Assembly (NCBI RefSeq): GCF_009601025.1
Contig: NZ_WIVE01000026.1
Location: 1-54,974, forward strand
Direction of reading: 5' to 3'
Length of the DNA: 54,974 nt
DNA from: Roseospira navarrensis
GTDB taxonomy: Bacteria; Pseudomonadota; Alphaproteobacteria; Rhodospirillales; Rhodospirillaceae
The position numbers and the translations under genes were made by a program. Of this stretch, positions 10,629 to 19,287 are shown in pieces. Under the pieces are notes generated by a model. The model saw only the letters and a program-made list of their open reading frames with translations. It did not search any database and was not told the DNA's origin. Numbering within the stretch: position 1 is the first letter of the stretch; each line of letters opens with the position of its first letter.

Positions 10629-11299
10629 CCCAGGAGGACGCGACCACCGATCGCCGCGTGCCCGTCGCCATCCTGATTTCCGGGCGCGGCAGCAACATGA
10701 TGGCGCTGGTCGAGGCCTGCGCCGATCCCGCATTCCCGGCGCGGGTCGCCCTGGTGCTGAGCAACGAGCCCGACGCCGCCGGCCTGACCTGGGCGGCGGA
10801 CCGGGGGCTGCCGGTGGCCGTGGTGCCGCACCGCGACCATGAGACCCGCGCGGCGTTCGATGCCGCCATGGATGCCCGCATCCGCGAGGCGGGGGCGCGG
10901 CTGGTCTGTCTGGCCGGCTTCATGCGCCTGCTGACGCCCGGTTTCGTCGAGGGCTGGGGCGACCGGATCCTGAACGTCCATCCGGCCCTGCTGCCGGCCT
11001 TCAAGGGCCTGCACACCCACGAACGCGCCCTGGATGCCGGGGCCAAGCTGCACGGCTGCACGGTGCATCTGGTGCGACCCGAGATGGACTCCGGCCCCAT
11101 CGTGGCCCAGGCGGCCGTGCCGGTGCTGCCGGACGATACTCCGGAGACGCTGGGGGCGCGCGTGCTGGCGCAGGAGCACCGGATCTATCCCCTGGCGCTG
11201 CGGCTGCTGGCCGAGGGCCGGGTGCGGGTCTCGGGCGAGGCCTGCGTGATCCAGGGGGCCGAGCCCTCCGGCGCGGCCCTGGTCAATCCCGCGCCGTGA
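10625..11299 (+). CDS. purN: Phosphoribosylglycinamide formyltransferase (GAR transformylase)
   Basis: 224-residue folate-dependent enzyme that formylates GAR with 10-formyltetrahydrofolate, the third step of purine synthesis. The N-terminal phosphate loop [11 protein letters not shown] (18-28) and the catalytic trio N117, H119 ([13 protein letters not shown]) and D155 (EMDSGPIV) are all present. It overlaps purM by ATGA (10625-10628) and is surely co-translated with it. Length is normal for PurN. Confidence 0.95.
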   Translation: MTQEDATTDRRVPVAILISGRGSNMMALVEACADPAFPARVALVLSNEPDAAGLTWAADRGLPVAVVPHRDHETRAAFDAAMDARIREAGARLVCLAGFMRLLTPGFVEGWGDRILNVHPALLPAFKGLHTHERALDAGAKLHGCTVHLVRPEMDSGPIVAQAAVPVLPDDTPETLGARVLAQEHRIYPLALRLLAEGRVRVSGEACVIQGAEPSGAALVNPAP

Positions 11300-11633
11300 C
11301 GCGCCCAGGGCAATGGGCTCAGGTTCACATGACGGCACGGTCCGCGCGGACGGAGCAGGCCTCTCGAGATCCCTCGTCTCGCTTCGCTCACTCGGGATGG
11401 CACATTACAATTATAGGATGTCATCCTGAAGCCGCGAAGCGGCTGAAGGATCTGGAGCGTGGGTCTCCGACCCGCTGCAAGGACCTGGAAGAGCGATGCC
11501 CCTACCCTGAGCCCGGTGCCCTGGTGACCCGTTCGCGGCCTTGATCCGGCGCGCGTGGTCTCCACATGCTGATCCTGTTTGGCGTCGGCCCGGACGGTGG
11601 GCCGCGCCGGTTCGGATCAAGGGAGACTGAGGC
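11300..11633. other. 334-bp intergenic region between purN and msrB
   Basis: No gene is supported. The left part carries a copy of a 97-bp dispersed repeat (listed separately). It is followed at 11420-11452 by an imperfect palindrome around AGCCGC-GAA-GCGGCT with flanking ATCCT/AGGAT. Near 11541-11628 an imperfect long inverted repeat (TTGATCCGGCGCG against CGCGCCGGTTCGGATCAA) encloses a smaller GGCCC/GGGCC hairpin. The msrB promoter should lie here but no clear pair of boxes is visible. Confidence 0.5.
11321..11417. repeat. Dispersed 97-bp repeat, copy 1
   Basis: This stretch is nearly identical to 54803-54899, both running from AGGT(T)CA..ATGACGGCAC to TATAGG. They share the core GGCCTCTCGAGATCCCTCGT and the CTCGCTTCGCTCAC block. 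Differences are scattered single bases, and the flanks are unrelated. It is followed by a partly palindromic tail at 11418-11455. It looks like an old, non-coding, genome-wide interspersed repeat. Confidence 0.8.
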
Positions 11634-12128
11634 ATGTCTGCAGGGTTTCTGTCCCGGCTCGTGGGCGCAAAGCACGCCCCCCAGGACGCCAGCGACGGGG
11701 CGGGCGCGGGTCCCGCCTATCCGGTGCGCAAGTCGGAGGCCGAATGGAAGGCTGATCTGAGCCCGGAGCAGTTCCAGGTCCTGCGCAAGCACGGCACGGA
11801 ACGGCCGTTCACGCACCCGCTGAACGACGAGAAGCGGGTGGGGCGGTTCCACTGCGCCGGGTGCGGCGCGCCGCTGTTCGACTCCGCCACCAAATTCGAG
11901 AGCGGGTCGGGCTGGCCCAGCTTCTACGAGCCCCTGGACGGCGCGGTGGGCACCTCGGTGGACCACGTGCTGCTGTCTCCCCGCACCGAGGTGCATTGCG
12001 CGCAGTGCGGCGGGCACCTGGGGCACGTGTTCGAAGACGGCCCGGCGCCGACGGGCCAGCGCTACTGCATGAACGGCACGGCCATGGCCTTCGACCCGGC
12101 GGACGGCGAGGCGTCCGGCCGAGGGTGA
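11634..12128 (+). CDS. msrB: Peptide-methionine (R)-S-oxide reductase
   Basis: 164-residue repair enzyme that reduces the R-epimer of methionine sulfoxide in proteins. Zinc ligands C74/C77 (CAGC) and C122/C125 (CAQC) are present. The catalytic cysteine is C145 in the RYCMNG motif. The substrate-pocket motif GSGWPSFY is at 91-98. The first about 30 residues (MSAGFLSRLVGAKHAPQD) are not part of the domain and are not a clear signal peptide. The ATG at 11634 is preceded by GGGAGACTGAGGC. The gene is monocistronic, with a hairpin and T-run after it. Confidence 0.94.
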   Translation: MSAGFLSRLVGAKHAPQDASDGAGAGPAYPVRKSEAEWKADLSPEQFQVLRKHGTERPFTHPLNDEKRVGRFHCAGCGAPLFDSATKFESGSGWPSFYEPLDGAVGTSVDHVLLSPRTEVHCAQCGGHLGHVFEDGPAPTGQRYCMNGTAMAFDPADGEASGRG

Positions 12129-12137
12129 GGCCCGGGA

Positions 12138-12164
12138 GCGGGGCCGACGACGCCCCTCTTTTCC
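12138..12164 (+). terminator. Possible intrinsic terminator of msrB
   Basis: Shortly after the msrB stop a short GC stem (GGGGC / GCCCC, 7-nt loop) is followed by TCTTTT. The stem is only 5 bp, but the T-rich tail is in the right place. A wider CCCGGGA / TCCCGGG pair encloses it. Confidence 0.4.
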
Positions 12165-12239
12165 CGGGAGGCGGTTTCCGGTAGGGGATTCGAGACGCTC
12201 ATCCACCTCAATCCCCTTCGGAACAGGATCCCCACCCCC

Positions 12240-13001
12240 ATGCGTATCACCGATCATGCCGCCGTCGTCACGGGCGGGGCGTCCGGCCTGGGGCAGGCCA
12301 CCGCCCGCGTGCTGGCCGAGGCCGGCGCCCGCGTCACCGTGCTGGATGTCAACGAGGCCGGGGCGACGGCCAGCGCCGAGACCTTCGGCGGGCTGGGCCT
12401 CGCCTGCGACGTGACCGATCCGGAGTCCGTCGCCGCCGCGCTGGCGGCCGCCGCCGAGGCCCACGGACCGGCCCGCATCTGCGTGAACTGCGCCGGCATC
12501 GTCGCCGGCGGGCGCGTGGTCGGCAAGGAGGGGCCGCACGATCTGGCCACCTTCTCGCGCGTGATCTCCATCAACCTGATCGGCACCTTCAACGTCATGA
12601 GCCAGGCCGCCGCCGCCATGGCCGCGCTGGAGCCGGAGGACGAGCACGAACGCGGGGTGATCGTCAACACGGGCTCCATCGCCGCCACGGACGGCCAGAT
12701 CGGGCAGGCGGCCTATGCGGCGTCCAAGGGCGGGGTGGCCTCGCTGACCCTGCCGGCGGCGCGTGAGTTCGCGAAGTCGGGAATCCGCGTCATGTGCATC
12801 GCGCCGGGCCTGTTCCAGACGCCCATGTTCGACAGCCTGTCAGCGGACATCTATGACGCGCTCGTCAAGCGCACGCTGCATCCCCACCGGCTGGGCCGGC
12901 CGGAGGAGTTCGGCCGCATGGTCCGCGCCCTGGTCGAGAACCCGATGATGAACGGCAGCACGGTGCGGCTGGACGGCGCGTTGCGCCTGGAGCCGAAGTA
13001 G
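12240..13001 (+). CDS. Short-chain dehydrogenase, 3-hydroxyacyl-CoA dehydrogenase (HSD10) type
   Basis: 253-residue NAD-dependent SDR. TGGASGLGQA (11-20) is the glycine-rich cofactor loop, NCAG (83-86) the structural motif, N112 and the S146-Y159-K163 set the catalytic tetrad. The overall pattern (LDVNEAGA with D36 favouring NAD; GVIVNTGSIAATDGQIGQAAYAASKGG; RVMCIAPGLFQTPM; the C-terminal GSTVRLDGALRLEPK) is that of type-2 3-hydroxyacyl-CoA / 3-hydroxy-2-methylbutyryl-CoA dehydrogenases (HSD17B10-like), used in isoleucine or fatty acid breakdown. The exact substrate is not readable. It stands alone, convergent with the MFS gene only 12 bp away. Confidence 0.85.
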   Translation: MRITDHAAVVTGGASGLGQATARVLAEAGARVTVLDVNEAGATASAETFGGLGLACDVTDPESVAAALAAAAEAHGPARICVNCAGIVAGGRVVGKEGPHDLATFSRVISINLIGTFNVMSQAAAAMAALEPEDEHERGVIVNTGSIAATDGQIGQAAYAASKGGVASLTLPAAREFAKSGIRVMCIAPGLFQTPMFDSLSADIYDALVKRTLHPHRLGRPEEFGRMVRALVENPMMNGSTVRLDGALRLEPK

Positions 13002-13013
13002 TCCGCAACGGCA

Positions 13014-14243
13014 TCACTCCGGAGGCGGGTGCGGGCCGCTGCCCCAGACCCGGGCGATCCCCGCGAGGCCCAGGCCCACCACGGCGAAGGCGGCGAAGGT
13101 TAGGCTGTAGCCGCCGGCGTCGATCATCCAGCCGGACAGCGACGACCCCGATGCCTGCCCCACGGTGGTCGCCAGCAGCGGCACCACCGGGCCGAGGGTC
13201 GGACGATCGGCCTCGGCCATGATCCGCACCCCCTGGACCAGGTGAAACCCGGTCAGGGTCATGTACGCGGCCCCGAAGGTGGCGGCGGACAGCAGGGCGA
13301 GCCCCAGCACGTCCGGTGTCGCGGCGGCCAGGGCCAGGGCCCCGGACATCAGGGCCAGCGCCAGGGCGTGGGTGCGGCCCGGTCCCAGCCGGTCGATCAG
13401 GTCGCCGGCCGTGCCGCCCACGAGGCCCGCCAGCCCCACGGCGAGCCACATCCAGCCGCTGTCGCCCGGAGTCAGCCCGCCCTGGCGGACCACCAGATCG
13501 GGCGCGAACACCCAATAGACGTTGCTCACCAGGCCCATGCCGCCGGCCATGGCGCCCAGGCGGGTGATCGCGGCCCAGCGCTCGCGGCCCACGGGGCCCG
13601 GCGCGGCGCGGGCCGGTTCCTGGTCGCGATGCCGCGGCAGGAAGAGCAGGGCCGCCACCGCGCCGAGGGCGGCGACCAGGGCGAACCCCAGATAGGTGGG
13701 GCGCCAGTCCCCCATCAGCAGCACCATGGCCGGCATGGCCAGCGCCACGCCGATGCTGGTGCCGGCGTTGTGGACGGCGTTGACGCGGCCCCGCACGGAT
13801 GGGCGGACCGCCTGGTTGACGGCCAGGGCCATGGCCGGCGAGGACAGCCCGGTGCTGACGCCGCAGATGGCCACCCCGGCCCCCAGCACGAGCACGCCGG
13901 GCGCCAGCGCGATGGCCGACAGGCCGGTGGCCGCGAGCCCGGCCGCCAGCCCGCCCGCCGCGCGGGGTCCGATGGTCCGGCTGACCGGGGGGCCGGCCAG
14001 CACACCGATGATGAAGCTCAGGAAGGGCAGCGCGCCAACGAAGCCGGCGTTGGTCGCGGTCAGGCCGAGGTCGTCGCGGATGGCCGGCAGGAACAGGCCG
14101 AACACGAACCGGGCCAGGCCGTAGGTGATGGCGAGGATCGCGCCGCCCAGCAGGGCGATGCCCAGGGCGGTGGGCTGGCGCGGGCCGGCGCGCTCGCGCC
14201 CCGCCGCGGGTCGCAATCGGCCCAGTCCGAGCGATGCCGTCAT
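13014..14243 (-). CDS. MFS transporter, YbfB/YjiJ-like
   Basis: 409-residue major facilitator with about 12 membrane segments. The first transmembrane region YGLARFVFGLFLPAIRDDLG is typical of the YbfB/YjiJ group. A loop motif GPPVSRTIGPRAAG follows TM2. The start at 14243 is chosen because GGGAGG lies about 7 nt upstream. The central loop (HRDQEPARAAPGPVGRERW) is charged, as expected between the two six-helix halves. Substrate is unknown. It lies downstream of the ACT-domain gene on the same strand, but separated by 240 bp holding a strong hairpin, so it is probably transcribed alone. Confidence 0.82.
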   Translation of the reverse strand: MTASLGLGRLRPAAGRERAGPRQPTALGIALLGGAILAITYGLARFVFGLFLPAIRDDLGLTATNAGFVGALPFLSFIIGVLAGPPVSRTIGPRAAGGLAAGLAATGLSAIALAPGVLVLGAGVAICGVSTGLSSPAMALAVNQAVRPSVRGRVNAVHNAGTSIGVALAMPAMVLLMGDWRPTYLGFALVAALGAVAALLFLPRHRDQEPARAAPGPVGRERWAAITRLGAMAGGMGLVSNVYWVFAPDLVVRQGGLTPGDSGWMWLAVGLAGLVGGTAGDLIDRLGPGRTHALALALMSGALALAAATPDVLGLALLSAATFGAAYMTLTGFHLVQGVRIMAEADRPTLGPVVPLLATTVGQASGSSLSGWMIDAGGYSLTFAAFAVVGLGLAGIARVWGSGPHPPPE

Positions 14244-14403
14244 GACCGGCCTCCCACGTCGCGCGGGGCGGCCGCGCGACTCAGGCGCGGCCACCCGAGA
14301 TGTTGGCGGTGTCTCGCGGGTGGCGAGACGATGCAGGCCCACAAAACGCGCGAGGACGGCGGTTCGTTCCAGGGGGAGGACGGATGGCGCCGCTCAGATC
14401 AAC

Positions 14404-14440
14404 CCGCTCGGCCGATGACGCCAGGTCATGGGCCGAGCGG
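14404..14440. repeat. Strong hairpin with nested stems between ACT-domain and MFS genes
   Basis: A perfect 10-bp outer stem (14404-14413 pairs with 14431-14440) encloses, after a single mismatch, a perfect 5-bp inner stem (ATGAC / GTCAT) with a 5-nt loop. It starts 45 bp beyond the ACT-domain stop on the minus strand. It may be a terminator for that gene, though no T-run follows, or a cruciform or operator for the MFS gene. Confidence 0.65.
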
Positions 14441-14484
14441 CCGGCGCGACTGCACCGGCGCCGCGAAGCGGCGTATGGCTCATA

Positions 14485-15006
14485 TCAAAGCGTCTCCACC
14501 CGGTAGCCCAGGCCCAGCGCCTCGGCCGTGTTGGAGACCGTGGCCAGGCAGGCGGCCGCGCGGCCGGGCGGGATCGCCACCGCCGCGCGGATGACGTACT
14601 GACCGGGATCATGCGGCATCTGTTGCGAATTCAGGGTGGCGATGTTGGCCTCGAAGTCGCCGAACACCTCCGCCAGGCGCGTGACCAGCCCCGGGCGGTC
14701 GCCGCCGGACACATAGACCCGGTGCGTGATCGCCGGTCCGCCGTCGGTGCCGGCCCAGGCGTCGTAGGGGGTGACCGTGATCTCGGCCTCCGCCGCTTGC
14801 GGCAGGTCGGCGACGGCGCGCTTGACCTGATCGGCGTCGATGTCGTCGGCGACGGTGATGACGGCCGAGAACTCGGCCCCCTGGCCCAGCACCGCGAACC
14901 GGGTGTCGCCCAGGTTGGCGCCCAGATCGAACAGCGCCCCGGTCAGGGCCGCGACCAGACCCGTGCGGTCGGAACAGAACACCTGGACGTGCAGGCTGTG
15001 CGGCAT
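14485..15006 (-). CDS. Tandem ACT-domain protein, GcvR-like
   Basis: 173 residues made of two ACT domains: residues 3-80 (LHVQVFCSDRTGLVAALTGALFDLGANLGDTRF) and about 90-170 (HRVYVSGGDRPGLVTRLAEVFGDFEANIATLNSQQ). This is the layout of GcvR, the glycine-cleavage regulator, and related ligand-sensing proteins that work by protein-protein contact instead of DNA binding. The start follows AAGGAG with an 8-nt spacer. It lies 31 bp after the aminotransferase gene on the same strand, so the two are probably co-transcribed, and an amino acid is the likely ligand. There is no gcv gene in the window to support a glycine-cleavage role. Confidence 0.75.
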   Translation of the reverse strand: MPHSLHVQVFCSDRTGLVAALTGALFDLGANLGDTRFAVLGQGAEFSAVITVADDIDADQVKRAVADLPQAAEAEITVTPYDAWAGTDGGPAITHRVYVSGGDRPGLVTRLAEVFGDFEANIATLNSQQMPHDPGQYVIRAAVAIPPGRAAACLATVSNTAEALGLGYRVETL

Positions 15007-15037
15007 GACGGTTGCTCCTTCTTGTCGTTTTTGACGA

Positions 15038-16195
15038 TCAGCCCTGCTCGGCCATCCACGCCGTCAGGCGCGCGGCGGCCTCGGCCATGTCCTCGGTGCT
15101 GCCCGCGAACGAGACCCTGACGAAGCGGTGCCCCTGGTCGGCGTCGAAGTCCAGGCCGGGCGTGATCGCCACCCCGGTTTCGCGCAGCACCCGGGCGCAG
15201 AACGCCGGGCTGTCATTGGTCAGCCGCGAGACGTCGGCGTACAGGTAGAACGCGCCGTCGGCCGGGGCCAGCCGGTCGAACCCGGCCTTGGGCAGGGCAT
15301 CCAGTAGCAGCGCCCGGTTGGCGGCGTAGCGGGCCACGTTGGCCTGCAGTTCTTCGGTGCAGTCCATGGCGAACAGCCCGGCGTGCTGCGACAGCGTGGG
15401 CGCCGAGATGAACATGTTCTGGGCCAGACATTCAAGCGGCCGGATCATGTCGGGCGGGGCCACCATCCAGCCCAGCCGCCAGCCGGTCATCGCGTAGTAC
15501 TTGGAGAAGCTGTTGATGACGATGGCGTTTTCGCTCAGGCCGGCGGCCGACAGGGCGGGGTCCCTGTACACGATGCCGTGATAGATCTCGTCGGAGATCA
15601 GGCGCACGCCCCGGGCGTCGCACCATGCCGTCAGCGCCCGCAGCTCGTCGGCCGGGATGACGGTGCCGGTCGGGTTGGAGGGGCTGGCCAGGATGAGACC
15701 GTCGAGGGCTTCGCCGCTCTCCTCCAGCACCGCGACGGTGGGCTGGTAGCGGCTGTCCGGCCCCACGGGCAGGATCACCGGCTCGATGCCGAGCGCCTTC
15801 AGGATGTGGCGATAGGCCGGATAGCCGGGCGCGGCCAGACCGACGCGGTCGCCCGGCTCGAACGCCGCCAGAAAGGCGAGCTGGAAGCCGGCCGACGATC
15901 CGGTGGTGACCAGAATCCGCTCCGGCGGGATGGTGGCGCCGTGCTCGTCCCGGTACAGGCGGGCGATGCGCTCGCGCAGGGCGGGGATCCCCAGGGCGAC
16001 GGTGTAACCCAGCGGCTCGGTCTCGATCAGGTGGGCGAGGCGCGCCGCCGCTGCGCGCGGCAGGCCGGTGCCGGGCTGGCCCACCTCCAGGTGGAACACG
16101 CGCTCGCCGGCGGCTTCGCGGGCGGCCGCCGCGCTCATGACGTCCATGACGATAAAGGGGGGCACCATCGCCCGGTCGGCGACTTTCAGGGCCAT
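15038..16195 (-). CDS. Class I/II pyridoxal-phosphate aminotransferase
   Basis: 385-residue fold-type I aminotransferase. PLP-binding residues visible: N174 (SPSNPTGT), D202 and Y205 (ISDEIYHGIVY), and the Schiff-base lysine K232 in NSFSKYYAMTGWRLGW. The late FVRVSFAGS carries the carboxylate-binding arginine. The VGQPGTGLP and LGYTVALGIPALRERIARLY segments are typical of the aspartate/aromatic/methionine-type branch (YbdL/AlaA-like). The substrate pair is not certain. The start at 16195 has GGAG about 9 nt upstream. It shares strand with the following GcvR-like gene. Confidence 0.88.
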   Translation of the reverse strand: MALKVADRAMVPPFIVMDVMSAAAAREAAGERVFHLEVGQPGTGLPRAAAARLAHLIETEPLGYTVALGIPALRERIARLYRDEHGATIPPERILVTTGSSAGFQLAFLAAFEPGDRVGLAAPGYPAYRHILKALGIEPVILPVGPDSRYQPTVAVLEESGEALDGLILASPSNPTGTVIPADELRALTAWCDARGVRLISDEIYHGIVYRDPALSAAGLSENAIVINSFSKYYAMTGWRLGWMVAPPDMIRPLECLAQNMFISAPTLSQHAGLFAMDCTEELQANVARYAANRALLLDALPKAGFDRLAPADGAFYLYADVSRLTNDSPAFCARVLRETGVAITPGLDFDADQGHRFVRVSFAGSTEDMAEAAARLTAWMAEQG

Positions 16196-16244
16196 CGGGG
16201 GATCTCCAGGGAACAGGCTTTCGAACGGAAAAAGGGGCGCGGGC

Positions 16245-17675
16245 CTACTGCTGGCCGACCCGCATGCCCAGGCCGGCGCCGCGCGGGTCCACGGCCACGG
16301 AGCAGGACTCCGGGTCGCGGGGCAGGCCGCCGGCGCAGCGGATCAGGTTGACCAGCGCCCGGCCCAGACCGCCCGCCGAGACGCTCTGCACGGCGGCGCC
16401 GGTGCCCACGTCGTCCTTGAAGGCGGGCACACCCGCTTCGAGTGCCGCCTGTCCGGCGCCCCCGCCGGCGGCGGCCAGGGCGCCCAGGAACACCCCGGTG
16501 ACGTCGTTGTAGCGCATCAGAAGCGCGATGTCGGGGCTGCGGGCATCCGGCATGGGCGCCAGCGGGAAGCCGAGCCCGTTCAGCGGCCGGCCGGTGCCGA
16601 AGGGGTGGTTGAGCGTCAGCCCGCAGGCCACCGCGCCGCCGTAGCTGTCGGCCACCGCGAAGCCGGTCGCCCCGCGCGTGCGCAGGCTTTCCGCCAGATC
16701 GGGCAGGGGGGCGAGCGACAGGCCGTCGTCGTCCGCGTCCGCCTCGGCGGTGGCCCAGTCCCGGGCGAAGCGCGCTGCGCTGTCGGGCACGGGGGCGGCG
16801 GCGTCCAGGTGCGAGCCGGAGTCCGAGATGACGGGCTCCACCCAGGTCGGGCGCCAGTCCCGCAGGATCTCCTGCGACACCTCCGCCCCCTGGACGGCGG
16901 CCGCGTCGATGATCTCGCGCGCGACCGATCCGACGTGGAACTCGCCCGGGCCGACGCGCACCTGACCCAGCGCGCGGGCCAGATCCAGGGCCTGCAGGCG
17001 CTGGCCCTCGTAGACCATCGGGCCGGTTCCCAGCCACATATCGGGCGGCGCGCCGCCGAGCGCCTGGACCTCGGCCGCCAGCGCGCGAGAGGCCGGGAAG
17101 CCGAAGCGGGCCAGATTCTCGGCCGGGGCCACCAGGGTTTCCCAGCGCAGCGCGCCGGCGCGGGCGTGCAGCGCGAACAGGCCGCGCGGCAGGGCGGGCA
17201 CGGCGGCGGCCCCGTCCGGGCCGGGCAGGCCCGCACGGTCGTCGGGCAGGAAGTCGAGCACGGCGAGCCGGGGCTCGTCGTCCGCGTCCCGGTCCAGCAG
17301 GAGGCACACGCCGCCCCCGCCCAGCCCGGCCGAGGACGGCAGGGTGACCGTCAGGGTCAGGGCCATGGCCACGGCGGCATCGGCGGCGGTGCCGCCGGAT
17401 GACAGGATGTCGCGGGCGATGACCACGGCGCGGGGCTCGTCGGCCACCACGGCGCCGGCGAAGCCCTCGACGAAGCCCACCGTGCCGGGTGGGCGGTCCG
17501 GGCCGCAGCCGGCGAGGACGAGCCCGCCGAGCGCGGCGACGGTCACCGCCAGGGCCGCGCGGCCGGGCCTGCGTTGACGCCCCGGGGGCGAGTCACTACC
17601 GTCTTGGGAGCAAGGGCCGGCGGACGGGTCCGCGACGGCGCGGGAATCGGGAGGAAAGGCGATGTTGGGGCGCAT
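16245..17675 (-). CDS. Gamma-glutamyltransferase-like lipoprotein
   Basis: About 476 residues, related to gamma-glutamyltransferase (Ntn-hydrolase). A basic stretch (RQRRPGR) then a hydrophobic segment ending LAGC gives a lipoprotein signal. The large-subunit part has AVVIARDILSSGGTAADAAVAMALTLTVTLPSSAGLGGGG. The processing site region is GATGFAVADSYGGAVACGLTLNHPFGTGRPLNG: the nucleophile Thr is kept (T337) but the usual next His is Gly. The last part is shorter than in standard enzymes. So it may be an active divergent enzyme or a degenerate one. The start is unclear: ATG 17675 overlaps the divergent M48 gene by 14 bp; a GTG further in would lose the basic n-region. Confidence 0.72.
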   Translation of the reverse strand: MRPNIAFPPDSRAVADPSAGPCSQDGSDSPPGRQRRPGRAALAVTVAALGGLVLAGCGPDRPPGTVGFVEGFAGAVVADEPRAVVIARDILSSGGTAADAAVAMALTLTVTLPSSAGLGGGGVCLLLDRDADDEPRLAVLDFLPDDRAGLPGPDGAAAVPALPRGLFALHARAGALRWETLVAPAENLARFGFPASRALAAEVQALGGAPPDMWLGTGPMVYEGQRLQALDLARALGQVRVGPGEFHVGSVAREIIDAAAVQGAEVSQEILRDWRPTWVEPVISDSGSHLDAAAPVPDSAARFARDWATAEADADDDGLSLAPLPDLAESLRTRGATGFAVADSYGGAVACGLTLNHPFGTGRPLNGLGFPLAPMPDARSPDIALLMRYNDVTGVFLGALAAAGGGAGQAALEAGVPAFKDDVGTGAAVQSVSAGGLGRALVNLIRCAGGLPRDPESCSVAVDPRGAGLGMRVGQQ

Positions 17676-19023
17676 TCGAGGCCTGAGTGTCGCTGTTCTG
17701 TCGGTCGCCGTCGCGTCGATGATGATGGCGGTGGCGGTGGCCACGCCCGCGCGGGCGCAGTCGCTGATCCGGGATGCGGAGATCGAAACTACCATCCGCG
17801 CCTACGCCGCGCCACTGTTGCAGGGTGCCGGCATTCCCGTGGATGCGGTGACCTTCCGGCTCATCAACAATCCGCGCCTGAACGCCTTCGTGGCGAAGGG
17901 CAATCGGATGTTCCTGTTCACCGGGCTGGTCATGCGCACCGAAACCCCGGACGAGCTGATCGGGGTGATCGCGCACGAGATCGGGCACATCGCCGGCGGG
18001 CACCATGTGCGCCTGGACGACAACCTGGAGACCCTCACCGCCACGTCGTTGCTGGGCCTGCTGCTGGGCGCGGCCGCCGGCGCGCTGGCCGGGCGCCCCG
18101 ACGTGGGGATCGCGATCGGAACCGGGGCCCAGCAGGCGGCGCTGCGCAACTTCATGACCTACAGCCGCACCCAGGAGTCCTCTGCCGACGCCTTCGCCCT
18201 GAAGGCGCTGGAGCGCGAGGGCCTGCCGGCCGACGGCCTGCTTGAGTTCATGCACGAGCTGGAGTCCCAGGAGGCGCTGACGCCGGAGATGCAGGACCCC
18301 TACATGCGCACCCACCCGCTGACCCGTGATCGCATCCGGGCGGTGGAAAACCGGGTGGCCTCTGCGCCGCCGGGGGTGCGCGCGGTGCCGGCGCCGTGGG
18401 AGGACATGCACGCCCGCATGCTGGCCAAGCTGAACGCCTTCCTGCGGCCGCCGGGCGAGGCGCTGCGGTTGTACAAGGACCGCGAGGACATCGCCGGGCG
18501 CTACGGGCGGGCCATCGCCCATTATCGGGCCGTCGAGATGGACCCGGCGCTGGCGCTGATCGACGGCCTGATCGCCGACGAGCCCAACAACCCGTACTTC
18601 CATGAACTCAAGGGCCAGATGCTGTTCGAGAACACGCGCGTGGCCGAGGCCCTGCCGTCCTACGAACGCGCCGTCTCGCTGCTGCCGGAGGAGCCGCTGT
18701 TGCGGGTCGCCCTGGCCCACGCCCAGATCGAGAGCGGGGATCCCGCCCTGCTGGAGCCCGCCCAGGACAACCTGCGCAACGCGCTGAGCCGCGATCCGTC
18801 CAGCGCGCTTGCGTGGCGGCTGCTGGGGCAGGCGTACGGACGCGCCGGTGACGCGGCCATGGCGGACTATGCCATGGCGGAAACCGCGCTGCGTTCCGGC
18901 GACTATGAGAGGGCGCTGTTCCACGTGGGCCGCGCCGAAACGCAACTCAAGCGCGGCGCGCCCACCTGGCTGCGGCTGCAGGACATCCGCGGCGAGGCCG
19001 AGCGCCGCCGGGATGATGGGTGA
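17662..19023 (+). CDS. Periplasmic M48 metalloprotease with TPR tail, BepA-like
   Basis: 453-residue zinc protease probably handling outer-membrane protein assembly, as BepA (YfgC) does. A signal peptide is evident (hydrophobic 8-32, ending ATPARAQ). The zinc site is HEIGH (105-109) with the third ligand E172 in QESSADAFAL. Residues about 240-450 form tetratricopeptide-like helices (NNPYFHELKGQMLFENTRVAEALPSYERAV and following repeats). The start at 17662 has an excellent GGGAGG site. A second, unlinked M48 protease lies at 52900. Confidence 0.88.
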   Translation: MLGRIRGLSVAVLSVAVASMMMAVAVATPARAQSLIRDAEIETTIRAYAAPLLQGAGIPVDAVTFRLINNPRLNAFVAKGNRMFLFTGLVMRTETPDELIGVIAHEIGHIAGGHHVRLDDNLETLTATSLLGLLLGAAAGALAGRPDVGIAIGTGAQQAALRNFMTYSRTQESSADAFALKALEREGLPADGLLEFMHELESQEALTPEMQDPYMRTHPLTRDRIRAVENRVASAPPGVRAVPAPWEDMHARMLAKLNAFLRPPGEALRLYKDREDIAGRYGRAIAHYRAVEMDPALALIDGLIADEPNNPYFHELKGQMLFENTRVAEALPSYERAVSLLPEEPLLRVALAHAQIESGDPALLEPAQDNLRNALSRDPSSALAWRLLGQAYGRAGDAAMADYAMAETALRSGDYERALFHVGRAETQLKRGAPTWLRLQDIRGEAERRRDDG

Positions 19024-19083
19024 GTCCCCTCGCGCGGTTCCGCCCCGTCCGTTCCTTGATAGAGACCCGATCAGAGACCCGCC

Positions 19084-19287
19084 ATGCTTGCCATTCGCCT
19101 GTCGTTCTATGCCGTCGCCGTCGTGTTCGCGCTTCTGGGGGCGCTGCAGGCGTGGCACGCCGTTGATGCCTTCAGCGCCGCGGCGCCGGACACGACGGGG
19201 GGGCTCGTCGCGGCGGTCGCGGCGCTGGGCTGCGTGATCGCCGCCCTCGGCACCGTCAAGGTGACGCGGGACCTGGAGCGAACATAG
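19084..19287 (+). CDS. Small two-helix membrane protein, unknown
   Basis: 67 residues with two hydrophobic helices (about 5-25 and 38-58) joined by a short loop (AFSAAAPDTTGG) and ending in a charged tail VTRDLERT. It follows the M48 gene on the same strand after 60 bp. No clear ribosome-binding site precedes the ATG, only a purine-rich AGAGACC. The composition and the membrane pattern favour a real gene, but no family was recognised. Confidence 0.5.
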   Translation: MLAIRLSFYAVAVVFALLGALQAWHAVDAFSAAAPDTTGGLVAAVAALGCVIAALGTVKVTRDLERT

